Of a DNA stretch of 64,000 nucleotides, positions 26,243 through 34,234 are shown in pieces; within the stretch, counting starts at the first letter, position 1; every line of letters begins with the position of its first letter. The translations under genes were made by a program, and so were the position numbers. The DNA comes from Luteibaculum oceani (GTDB taxonomy: Bacteria; Bacteroidota; Bacteroidia; Flavobacteriales_D; Luteibaculaceae). Below the pieces are notes generated by a model. It was not told the origin of the DNA. It did no database searches and saw only the letters and a list, made by a program, of their open reading frames with translations. The stretch spans positions 62,001-126,000 of the forward strand of contig NZ_VORB01000001.1 in the NCBI RefSeq assembly GCF_007995015.1, in the 5' to 3' direction.

Positions 26243-27214
26243 ATGGGTCGGGTAGATAACATTAAAGCTCCCATAATAGAGGAATTAGAAGCCTTTGAAG
26301 ATCGCTTCAGAAAATCCATGAAATCCAAGGTTCCACTCTTGGACAAAATCACCCATTTTATTATTAAGCGCAAGGGGAAGCAAATGCGTCCCATGTTTGT
26401 TTTCCTCTCTGCAAAAGCTGTTGGAAATATTTCAGACGGAACCTTCAGAGCGGCTTCACTAATAGAACTACTCCATACGGCAACTTTGGTGCACGATGAC
26501 GTGATTGACGACGCCATGGAGCGCCGTTCATTTTTCTCCATAAACGCCCTTTGGAAAAATAAAATAGCGGTACTGGTAGGAGATTATTTACTCTCCAAAC
26601 TTTTAGTTTTAGCGATAGACCACAACGAATTTGAATTACTGAGAATAGTTTCCACTTCGGTAAAGAAAATGTCGGAAGGAGAATTATTACAGTTAGAAAA
26701 ATCGAGAGGAATAAACCTAAACGAAGAGGTCTACCTAAACATCATAGAACAAAAAACGGCGAGTTTAATTTCTACCTGTTGCCACGCTGGAGCTACCTCT
26801 GCTACGGACAATGAAGAGCATAAAGAAGCCTTAAAAAACTTTGGAACTCAGGTGGGAATGGCCTTCCAAATTAAGGATGACCTTTTTGACTACGGAACAG
26901 ATGCGGTGGGCAAACCATTGGGTATAGACATCAAAGAAAAAAAGGTAACCCTGCCTTTACTTTATGCGCTAAACAACTGTAGTTGGCTAGAGCGAAAACA
27001 AATTATTTTTCAGTTAAAAAATCACCGAAATAAGCGGGAGCGAATTCAAAAAATTATTGATTTTGTAATTGAAAAGGGTGGAATTGAATATGCAAAAACG
27101 AAAATGCTGGCTTACCGAGATGCTGCCCTAGAGTGCATTAAAGTAATTCCAGAATCGGAAGCAAAATCATCCTTGATAGACCTAGTACAGTATACCATAG
27201 AAAGAACCAAATAA
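26243..27214 (+). CDS. trans-isoprenyl diphosphate synthase (polyprenyl synthetase)
   Basis: 323 residues. Chain-elongating prenyltransferase that condenses IPP onto allylic diphosphates. The first aspartate-rich motif is VHDDVIDDAMERR and the second is KDDLFDYGTD. KGKQMRPMFVFLSAK binds the IPP substrate. The spacing suits a long-chain enzyme such as octaprenyl or solanesyl diphosphate synthase for menaquinone; the product length cannot be fixed by eye. It lies downstream of ispD-rlmN. Confidence 0.92.
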   Translation: MGRVDNIKAPIIEELEAFEDRFRKSMKSKVPLLDKITHFIIKRKGKQMRPMFVFLSAKAVGNISDGTFRAASLIELLHTATLVHDDVIDDAMERRSFFSINALWKNKIAVLVGDYLLSKLLVLAIDHNEFELLRIVSTSVKKMSEGELLQLEKSRGINLNEEVYLNIIEQKTASLISTCCHAGATSATDNEEHKEALKNFGTQVGMAFQIKDDLFDYGTDAVGKPLGIDIKEKKVTLPLLYALNNCSWLERKQIIFQLKNHRNKRERIQKIIDFVIEKGGIEYAKTKMLAYRDAALECIKVIPESEAKSSLIDLVQYTIERTK

Positions 27215-27221
27215 TCGATTT

Positions 27222-27620
27222 ATGCGCAGAAAATTCATTTTTAGCCTATTGATCATTGGTTGCTTGGCTTGTAACCAAACCTCCACATCGGAAGAAACCC
27301 AGAAGCAAACGGAGCAAACTAGCAAAAACCTCGAAAAAAAAGAGATCATAACCTACTACGAAACTGGGGAATTAGAAAGCATTGGCTTCGAGCAAAATGG
27401 ACAACGGATAGGGACCTGGAGCTCTTGGTACAAAACGGGAGAGAAAAAAACCGAAGTAGATTTCATCGAAGGAAAAAAACACGGACTATATAGAATTTGG
27501 CATAAAAATGGGAAAGTGCAATTAATGGGAGAATACGATATGGATATCCCTGTGGGCACTTGGACCTCATACGATACAAACGGAATTCAAATTTCACAAA
27601 AAGTTCATACGCAAGATTGA
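27222..27620 (+). CDS. YwqK/MORN-repeat-like lipoprotein
   Basis: 132 residues. The signal peptide MRRKFIFSLLIIGCLAC ends in a lipobox with Cys17. The mature part has about four YwqK-type repeats of the form YYxTGxLxxxGxxxxGxxxGxWxxWY (YYETGELESIGFEQNG, WYKTGEKKTEVDF, WHKNGKVQLMGEY, YDTNGIQIS). Such repeats resemble MORN repeats and occur in antitoxin-like and surface proteins; the role here is unknown. Its stop overlaps the TTG start of dnaG (TTGA). Confidence 0.82.
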   Translation: MRRKFIFSLLIIGCLACNQTSTSEETQKQTEQTSKNLEKKEIITYYETGELESIGFEQNGQRIGTWSSWYKTGEKKTEVDFIEGKKHGLYRIWHKNGKVQLMGEYDMDIPVGTWTSYDTNGIQISQKVHTQD

Positions 27621-29575
27621 TCCCAAAGGAAACCATTCAGCAAATAATTGACTCCGCCTCCATTGAGGAGGTGATTGGAGAATTTGTTGCCTTAAAGAAA
27701 TCGGGATCAAATTTTAAAGGACTAAGCCCATTTACTGACGAAAAAACTCCATCGTTTTTCGTTTCACCATCCAAACAAATATTTAAGTGCTTTTCTACCG
27801 GAAAGGGAGGCAATGTGGTCTCCTTTTTAATGGAGCACGAAAAGTGGACTTATCCTGAAGCCCTAAAATGGCTGGCCGGCAAGTACAACATTCTCATTGA
27901 GGAAAAGGAACAAAGTCCTGAACAAATTCAAGCAAGGTCTGAAAGAGAATCCATAGCCGCATTAAACCGTTTTGCCGCTGATTATTTTGAGGATTGTTTG
28001 CACCAAACAGAGGAGGGAAAAAACATTGGACTCTCTTACTTCTATGAAAGAGAGTTTACCGATGCCACAATCAAAGAATTTAATCTGGGGTACAATCCAG
28101 AAAAAGATGGGATTACCCAAGAAGCCCTAAAAAATCAATTCAATCAAAAGTATTTGCTGGCTGCTGGATTGAGTAAAGAAGGTAGATCAGGACTTTACGA
28201 TTTTTTACGCGGACGGGTTATCTTCCCTATCCATAATTTATCTGGCCAAGTATTAGGTTTTGGTGCCCGCACCTTAAAAGCGGATAAAAAAATTCCAAAA
28301 TACCTCAACAGTCCAGAGAATGAACTGTACAACAAGAGCAAAGTGTTGTACGGCTTGTATCAAGCGAAAAACACCATAACCAAAGAGGATAACTGCTTTT
28401 TGGTAGAAGGTTATACCGACGTTATTTCCCTACACCAAGCTGGAATTAAAAATGTAGTAGCCTCCTCGGGTACATCACTAACCAAAGATCAGGTTAAACT
28501 TATCCGTCGTTACACGAAAAATGTTACCATTTTATTCGATGGCGATTCAGCGGGGATAAAAGCATCTTTCAGAGGGATTGACCTTTTCCTCCAGGAAGAT
28601 TTGGCTGTAAAGGCCTGTCTATTTCCTGACGGTGAAGACCCAGATTCCTTCGCTAAAAAACACGCCAGAGAAGAGGTTTTAGATTTCATCCAGGATAACG
28701 CCAAAGACTTTGTATCATTTAAGGCTAGTATTTTAACAGAAGGTCAGGAGTTAAACGACCCCATTAAAAAGGTAGCTGTTTTGCGGGAAATGGCTGAAAC
28801 CATAAGCCAAATTAGCGACCCCTTAGCAAGAAATGTTTACGGTAAGAATTGTGCCGGCTTGCTCGATATTGATGAAGCCGTTTTACTTAAAGAGGTTAAC
28901 AAATACCTCCGCGGTAAGGCCAGAGAAAACCTTAAACAAGGCTTCGATAGCGACCAAATAGAAGGTGAAATTACCGCTCGAATTGCAGGAACCGAAATTC
29001 CCACCGAGAAGCAAAACCTAAAAAAAGGACTCAGCGCTGATATTCAGGAAAGAGAAATACTTCGGTTACTATTGCAATATGGCGATAAACAATTCCTTTA
29101 TCGAGAGAAAGATGGTGCTGGCGAAATAATTGAAGCTGAAGTTGGTGTTAGAGACTTTATTCTTGAAACTTTAGACGCCGATGAAATAACTTTTCAAAGC
29201 GAAAAACACCAAAAACTACTAGCCTTTATTCGAGAAAATGAAAATTTCTCTGAGGCCATTAAGTGGGTTGAAGATTCAGAAATTACTTCCCTTTACGCAG
29301 ACATCATAACTCCAGCCTATGAACTAAGTCCTAATTGGGAGAAAAAGCATTTTATTTTCACCAATAAAGAAGAAGCAAACTTAAACTTAGCCATTACTAA
29401 AACCCTTTACACCTATCAATTGCTAAGGGTTGAAATGGAAATACGAGACATTCAGGAGGCACTAAAAACCACGCGTTCGGAAGACGAAATGATGGAACTT
29501 TTACGCAATCAAAAAGAATATGATCGCGCTAAAAGTCAGTTATCAGCTCGACTATCCAGAGTTATAATCCGTTAG
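27617..29575 (+). CDS. dnaG: DNA primase DnaG with altered zinc-binding domain
   Basis: 652 residues from a TTG overlapping the previous stop (TTGA). The frame is open further upstream, but conserved primase sequence begins at LIPKETIQQIIDSASIEEVIGEF. Primase synthesises RNA primers at replication forks. The TOPRIM domain is intact (VEGYTDVISLHQ, ILFDGDSAG, DGEDPDSF). The N-terminal domain keeps the KTPSF signature, but the usual C-P-x-H and C-x-x-C zinc ligands are replaced: it reads LSPFTDEKTPSFFVSP then FKCFSTGKGGN, so only one cysteine remains. The C-terminal helicase-binding part is divergent. Confidence 0.95.
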   Translation: MIPKETIQQIIDSASIEEVIGEFVALKKSGSNFKGLSPFTDEKTPSFFVSPSKQIFKCFSTGKGGNVVSFLMEHEKWTYPEALKWLAGKYNILIEEKEQSPEQIQARSERESIAALNRFAADYFEDCLHQTEEGKNIGLSYFYEREFTDATIKEFNLGYNPEKDGITQEALKNQFNQKYLLAAGLSKEGRSGLYDFLRGRVIFPIHNLSGQVLGFGARTLKADKKIPKYLNSPENELYNKSKVLYGLYQAKNTITKEDNCFLVEGYTDVISLHQAGIKNVVASSGTSLTKDQVKLIRRYTKNVTILFDGDSAGIKASFRGIDLFLQEDLAVKACLFPDGEDPDSFAKKHAREEVLDFIQDNAKDFVSFKASILTEGQELNDPIKKVAVLREMAETISQISDPLARNVYGKNCAGLLDIDEAVLLKEVNKYLRGKARENLKQGFDSDQIEGEITARIAGTEIPTEKQNLKKGLSADIQEREILRLLLQYGDKQFLYREKDGAGEIIEAEVGVRDFILETLDADEITFQSEKHQKLLAFIRENENFSEAIKWVEDSEITSLYADIITPAYELSPNWEKKHFIFTNKEEANLNLAITKTLYTYQLLRVEMEIRDIQEALKTTRSEDEMMELLRNQKEYDRAKSQLSARLSRVIIR

Positions 29576-29687
29576 TTTTTCCACCTAGAATTCCAACTTG
29601 GAAATCACTACACCAAATTTTATTTTCCCAAATTCAATCAGTTCATAAAAAAACTGAATTATTGGTATGCTAACCGCTATTTTAACC

Positions 29688-29695
29688 TACTTTTG
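29688..29695 (+). promoter_or_regulatory. Putative promoter upstream of the small ORF/DUF3050 pair (TACTTTTG)
   Basis: TACTTTTG is an exact TAnnTTTG match. TTG at 29662-29664 lies 23 bp upstream as a -33 candidate. Transcription would start near 29700, giving a ~58-nt leader before the small ORF at 29758. The rest of the 262-bp gap after dnaG (29576-29757) shows no other gene or clear terminator. Confidence 0.55.
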
Positions 29696-29757
29696 TACTA
29701 GTAGTCATTTTTGTAAAAACAAAACAGCTTAAATCTTGTTAGAAGTATAGGTCAGAG

Positions 29758-29850
29758 ATGCTTAACGCATTGACGAACACTCAGAAAGACAAAAAAACCA
29801 TACCAAGTTTAAAACGAAACCGTAACATTTACCGTAAGTGGCAATTATGA
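29758..29850 (+). CDS. Small basic ORF, ATGA-coupled to the DUF3050 gene (30 aa)
   Basis: ATG at 29758 opens a 30-codon frame (begins MLNALTNTQKDKK, ends IYRKWQL) whose TGA stop overlaps the ATG of the DUF3050 gene as ATGA. It has about nine Lys/Arg and one acidic residue. It lies downstream of an exact TAnnTTTG box. It could be a translated leader that couples expression of DUF3050, a small protein, or chance. No homologue is recognised. The ATGA overlap and position between promoter and gene are the reasons to list it. Confidence 0.4.
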   Translation: MLNALTNTQKDKKTIPSLKRNRNIYRKWQL

Positions 29851-30635
29851 GAACAGAAGAAATTCAAGACGCAGTAGCCCCTCTTCGACAAGATTTAATC
29901 AATCATTCCCTTTACAACCAGTTAGACAGCATTGAGAATGTGAACACCTTTATGGAGCAGCATATCTTTGCCGTTTGGGACTTTATGAGCCTTGTTAAGT
30001 GGCTTCAGAATAAAATAACATCAACCGATATTCCATGGAACCCAACCCGAGGAAATGGAAAGATAAAGCGTTTTATAAATGAAATAGTAACTGCCGAAGA
30101 GTCTGATTACTTCCACGATGGAAGGGTAATGAGCCATTACGAAATGTACATTGAAGCTATGAAGGAAAGCGGAGCAAATAGCGCCGATGCTCAGACTTTC
30201 TTTAGAGCTGTTAATGGAAAAAAGGATGTTGTTTCATACTTAAGGCAAACTATTCTTCCGGGAAAAGTGGGGCCATTTTTAGAAAGCACGTTCGATTTGC
30301 TTCAAAACGGAAAAGCTCATGAGGTAGCTGCAGCCTTTACTTTTGGGCGTGAAGACTTAATCCCCGACATGTTCCTAAGCATTCTTAAAGACATGAATAA
30401 GGATGGAAGACTCAATTCCTTAATCTATTACATGGAAAGACATGTGGAAATTGATGGGGATGAGCATGGTCCTATGGCACTAGAAATGGTTGCTGACCTT
30501 TGTGGTAAAAATGAGCGTAAATGGGAAGAAGCTAAAATTGCTGCACGCGAAGCTCTACAATCACGAATTAGACTTTGGAACGGAATTGAAGAAACCTTGG
30601 CAATGAAAGGTCAGGGGGTTAAAATTCTGGTTTAA
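29847..30635 (+). CDS. DUF3050 family protein (haem-oxygenase-like fold predicted)
   Basis: 262 residues from the ATG overlapping the small upstream ORF; a GTG at 29838 would add three residues. All-helical, with conserved histidines and carboxylates: EQHIFAVWDFM, EIVTAEESDYF, MSHYEMYIEAM and YMERHVEIDGDEHGPMA. DUF3050 is placed in the haem-oxygenase-like superfamily, where similar E/H/D sets bind two irons in some oxidases. Whether this protein binds metal is not known. The gene end overlaps the convergent recJ by 17 bp. Confidence 0.8.
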   Translation: MRTEEIQDAVAPLRQDLINHSLYNQLDSIENVNTFMEQHIFAVWDFMSLVKWLQNKITSTDIPWNPTRGNGKIKRFINEIVTAEESDYFHDGRVMSHYEMYIEAMKESGANSADAQTFFRAVNGKKDVVSYLRQTILPGKVGPFLESTFDLLQNGKAHEVAAAFTFGREDLIPDMFLSILKDMNKDGRLNSLIYYMERHVEIDGDEHGPMALEMVADLCGKNERKWEEAKIAAREALQSRIRLWNGIEETLAMKGQGVKILV

Positions 30636-32325
30636 TATCCTTTACAACCAATTGTAATTCAACTCGGCCATTCCAATGGTTCTCTTCAATAGAGGCCAGC
30701 ATTTGGAATGGCTTTTGATTTTCTATAAACTGAAGTTTTTCAGCCATACCAAAGGCTATACACGGAAAATGTATGGACTCTGTGCCACTTTGGGTAACGT
30801 TAAATTTTAGATGTTTTCCTCCCAATATTCTCGATCTACCCTGAACAAACACCTCCTTAAATAAAAATAAAGGGGCCAAGTTACCTGGACCGAAGGGCGC
30901 CATTTGTTTAAGCACGTTGTAAAACTTGCCCGTAATCTGGCTTAAGTGTAATTCATGGTCATATTCAATTTCTGGGATGAGTAGTTCTTTTGGGATTTTT
31001 CGGCTAACTACCTCTTCAAATTTCTGGGAAAAGGCATCCAGCCTATCCGCTTTCATAGTTAGGCCAGCAGCATATTTATGTCCACCAAATTGCTCTAGGT
31101 AATCACTGCATTCACAAAGGGCATCATGCACATCAAAACCTTTAACGGATCTAACGCTTCCAGTAATTTTATCATCTGATTTACAAAGCACAACAGTGGG
31201 ACGGTAATATGTTTCGGTAAGCCGAGAGGCAACTATTCCAACCACTCCTTTATGCCAGCTGGGATCGTACACTACCGTCGTATTTTTTTCTCCCAACCCC
31301 CTAGCCAAAATTTGCTCCAAGGCTTCGGCTGCCATTTCTTGATCTAGTTGCCTGCGCTCCATATTGAGCACATGTAGATTTTTAGCCAAGTTTGTTGCCT
31401 CGTCCATTTCATCGCGAGACAATAATTTTACCGCCTCTTTTCCATGTTCTATCCTTCCCGCAGCATTAATTCGAGGAGCAACGGTAAACACCAGGTCCCC
31501 TACTCCAATTTCTTTTTTGTTGCCAGCAGCCTCAAACAAAGCCTGAATTCCAGGTCTAGGATCACTATTTATAACGGACAAACCCAACGCAGTAAGGGTT
31601 CTATTTTCATCTACAATTGGGACTATATCAGCCGCTGTTGCTATGGCCACTAAATCTAATTGAGCCCAGAGAACCTCTTCCTCTAAATTGTACTTTTCCA
31701 CCAGCCCCTGCAACAACTTAAAACCAACACCACAACCACATAATTCCTTAAATGGATATGCACAATCCTTTTGTTTTGGATTTAAGATAGCCGTAGCGAT
31801 TGGCAATTCGTTTCCGGGAAAATGGTGATCACAAATGATAACATCTATGCCAGCATCTGTAGCAATTTTTAGAGTTTCAACTGCTTTGATACCACAATCC
31901 AGAGTAATCAACAAATCTACACCTTGGTCGATAGCATATGACATCCCTTGGTGAGACACCCCGTATCCTTCTCCGTAGCGATCGGGAATATAAAACTCAA
32001 TGTTGTTGTGGTACTTCTTTAAAAATCCATAGACCAACGCAACCGCCGAGGTGCCATCAACATCGTAATCTCCATAAACCATTATTTTCTTTTGCTGCTC
32101 TAATGCCATACCTAGACACCGAACCGCAGCATCCATCCCTTTCATTAAAAAAGGGCTGTACAGCTGTCCTATGTTTGGTCGAAAAAAGGATTTAGCAGAT
32201 TCGAAATCGTTTATTCCCCGTTGCAACAACAGGTCTGAAATTACTTTTGAAACATTTAGCTTTTGACTTAATCCGGAAGATTGATCCTCAGCTGGTAGGG
32301 GAGTTGGGGTCCATCGTTTGTCCAT
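30619..32325 (-). CDS. recJ: Single-stranded-DNA-specific exonuclease RecJ
   Basis: 568 residues. RecJ degrades ssDNA 5'-3' in recombination and mismatch repair. The DHH-family motifs are present: YGDYDVDGTSA, LLITLDCGI, CDHHFPG with the name-giving DHH, and the DHHA1 region near GSVRSVKGFDVHDAL and FGGHKYAAGLTM. The C-terminal OB-like domain (FGPGNLAPLFLF) completes the protein. Its start is 60 bp from the divergent glycosyltransferase gene. Its 3' end overlaps DUF3050. Confidence 0.95.
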   Translation of the reverse strand: MDKRWTPTPLPAEDQSSGLSQKLNVSKVISDLLLQRGINDFESAKSFFRPNIGQLYSPFLMKGMDAAVRCLGMALEQQKKIMVYGDYDVDGTSAVALVYGFLKKYHNNIEFYIPDRYGEGYGVSHQGMSYAIDQGVDLLITLDCGIKAVETLKIATDAGIDVIICDHHFPGNELPIATAILNPKQKDCAYPFKELCGCGVGFKLLQGLVEKYNLEEEVLWAQLDLVAIATAADIVPIVDENRTLTALGLSVINSDPRPGIQALFEAAGNKKEIGVGDLVFTVAPRINAAGRIEHGKEAVKLLSRDEMDEATNLAKNLHVLNMERRQLDQEMAAEALEQILARGLGEKNTTVVYDPSWHKGVVGIVASRLTETYYRPTVVLCKSDDKITGSVRSVKGFDVHDALCECSDYLEQFGGHKYAAGLTMKADRLDAFSQKFEEVVSRKIPKELLIPEIEYDHELHLSQITGKFYNVLKQMAPFGPGNLAPLFLFKEVFVQGRSRILGGKHLKFNVTQSGTESIHFPCIAFGMAEKLQFIENQKPFQMLASIEENHWNGRVELQLVVKDIKPEF

Positions 32326-32373
32326 AACATAAAAATAACAGATTCTGGAGATTAACCGAACTATTGCTTTTGC

Positions 32374-32381
32374 TACTTTTG
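32374..32381 (+). promoter_or_regulatory. Putative -7 box of the GT2 gene (TACTTTTG), leaderless arrangement
   Basis: TACTTTTG-AACA-ATG: an exact TAnnTTTG box ending 4 nt before the start codon at 32386. The predicted transcription start coincides with the ATG. No clear -33 TTG is seen. Confidence 0.5.
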
Positions 32382-32385
32382 AACA

Positions 32386-33144
32386 ATGACAGGGATTTCC
32401 GTTGCTATTATTACAAAGAATGAAGCGGCCAATATAGAACGCTGCATTCGCTCGGTTAAAAATATTGCCGACGAAATTGTAGTAGTAGATTCATTCTCAA
32501 CCGATAACACTACGGAAATCGCGAAATCTCTGGGGGCGAAAATTATTGAGCAAGAATTTTTAGGTTATAAGGAGCAAAAGAATTTTGCTAGGGATAAATG
32601 TTCAAATACCTGGGTACTTTCCTTGGATGCCGATGAAGCCTTGAGTCCAGAATTAGAAAAATCCATAAAAAAAGCCAACTTAAATTCTTTCGATGCTTTT
32701 GAAATGAATCGATTGAGTGAGTTCTGCGGTAAATGGATACGCCATGGATCTTGGTACCCAGACAGGAAAATTCGTTTGTTTAAAAATGACAGCGGATACT
32801 GGGGAGGAAGAAATCCCCATGATAAGTACATTTTGTACCCAGGCAAAAAACTTGGCTTTTTAAAAGGCGATATACTTCATTATACATTCCAATCTTTTGA
32901 GCAACACGAAAAGCAAATAGAGCACTTTAGTAGCATCTCTGCCCAAGCACTTTTCGAAAAAGGTAAAAAGTGGTATCCCGGCAAACCAGAATTAAGAGCG
33001 ACAATGCGTTTTGTTCGAAATTATATTTTAAAAGCCGGCTTCTTGGACGGGAAAATGGGCCTTTATATTGCAAAGAAAAGCGCCGGAGCTACGTACAAGA
33101 AATACGTAAAGCTTAAAAGGCTAATTGATGAAAAGCACGGGTAG
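32386..33144 (+). CDS. Glycosyltransferase family 2 (WaaE/KdtX-like)
   Basis: 252 residues. The GT-A start ISVAIITKNEAANIERCIRSV leads to the metal-binding DxD-like WVLSLDADEALSPEL. The segment RIRLFK-like (DRKIRLFKNDSGYWGGRNPHDK) is characteristic of WaaE-type transferases that modify the lipopolysaccharide inner core. The acceptor here is not determined. It is followed 1 nt later by a GT4 gene, so the two form a small glycan operon. Likely transcribed as a leaderless mRNA. Confidence 0.88.
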   Translation: MTGISVAIITKNEAANIERCIRSVKNIADEIVVVDSFSTDNTTEIAKSLGAKIIEQEFLGYKEQKNFARDKCSNTWVLSLDADEALSPELEKSIKKANLNSFDAFEMNRLSEFCGKWIRHGSWYPDRKIRLFKNDSGYWGGRNPHDKYILYPGKKLGFLKGDILHYTFQSFEQHEKQIEHFSSISAQALFEKGKKWYPGKPELRATMRFVRNYILKAGFLDGKMGLYIAKKSAGATYKKYVKLKRLIDEKHG

Positions 33145-33145
33145 C

Positions 33146-34234
33146 ATGATGAAGATTTTACACATATCTACCCCTAAAACTTGGCGCGGAGGTGAACAAC
33201 AACTCGCCTACCTAATCGAAAAGAGTAGTTCTAACCTATTCCATACCGTTTTATGCCCCATAGATGCAGAACTAGGAAGAAAAGGTTTTGCAAAAGATGT
33301 GGACTTTGAGTTTTTTGAAACCCATGGTTTAGGGAAAAGAATTACTTCCACCGTAAAGTTGTTAAAAACCAACCGCTACCACCTTATCCACACCCACGAC
33401 TCAAAATCGCATACTATTGCCCTTCTTGCCCTTATTATTTCAAAGCTGGATATTCCCTTGGTAGTATCCAGGCGAGTAGATTTCCCAATAGGAGGGAATG
33501 TGTTAAGCAAATGGAAGTATGAGCATAATAGAATTAGTGCCATCCTTTGTGTTTCGGAAACGATAAAAAAGATATGTAAAGCCAGCCTACAAAGGAATAA
33601 AGGAAAACTTCAAACGGTTTATTCAGGAGTTGACGCCGAAAAGATTGGGACTTTTAAAGGTATTCTTAGGCGGGAATTAAATATCCCACCCCAAACATGG
33701 TTGGTAGGATGTGTGGCAGCATTAGCCCCCCATAAAGACCACCTCTGCCTACTTAAAGCTTGGAAAGAATTTTTAAATCAGATTCCAACAAATGAAAATG
33801 CCCAATTAATATTAGTTGGCGAGGGTGGAGAACGAGAGCATATTGAGCACTTTATAAAAGAAAATGATTTAAGCAAAACAGTTAAACTACTGGGCTACCG
33901 AGCCGATGTACATCAGATAATAAGCGATTTTGATGTCTTTGCTCTAAGTTCTTCAACAGAAGGTTTGGGCACCTCCATTATTGACGCCATGTTCGCTAAA
34001 CTCCCCGTTATTGCAACCAAAGCTGGAGGTATTCCAGAATTGGTACAACACGAGAAAAATGGTCTTTTATGCCCACCAGGAGACTATAATCAGTTTGCAA
34101 AAAACCTATTATTACTCTACCGAGACTCAAATCTTGCGGAAAGCATGGGGAGGTGTGGAGCAGAATTAGCCCAAAACTTTAGCGCCAAGGCCATGGCTAA
34201 AAAAACGGAGAAAATCTACGCTTCTTTGTTGTGA
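33146..34234 (+). CDS. Glycosyltransferase family 4
   Basis: 362 residues from the ATG at 33146, or 361 from the adjacent ATG at 33149; an in-frame start at 33125 overlaps the GT2 gene and adds unlikely residues. GT-B fold: N-terminal HISTPKTWRGGEQQLAYLI, and C-terminal LILVGEGGEREHIE, VKLLGYRADVHQII and the EX7E region SSTEGLGTSIIDAMFAKLPVIATKAGGIPE. Such enzymes use nucleotide sugars to extend surface glycans. The 3' end overlaps the convergent O-antigen-ligase-like gene by 19 bp. Confidence 0.9.
   Translation: MMKILHISTPKTWRGGEQQLAYLIEKSSSNLFHTVLCPIDAELGRKGFAKDVDFEFFETHGLGKRITSTVKLLKTNRYHLIHTHDSKSHTIALLALIISKLDIPLVVSRRVDFPIGGNVLSKWKYEHNRISAILCVSETIKKICKASLQRNKGKLQTVYSGVDAEKIGTFKGILRRELNIPPQTWLVGCVAALAPHKDHLCLLKAWKEFLNQIPTNENAQLILVGEGGEREHIEHFIKENDLSKTVKLLGYRADVHQIISDFDVFALSSSTEGLGTSIIDAMFAKLPVIATKAGGIPELVQHEKNGLLCPPGDYNQFAKNLLLLYRDSNLAESMGRCGAELAQNFSAKAMAKKTEKIYASLL

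Noticed and set aside
29576-29757. Possible structured RNA or riboswitch between dnaG and DUF3050
   Set aside because: I could find no convincing multi-stem structure or known riboswitch motif by eye; only the promoter box and the small ORF stand out.
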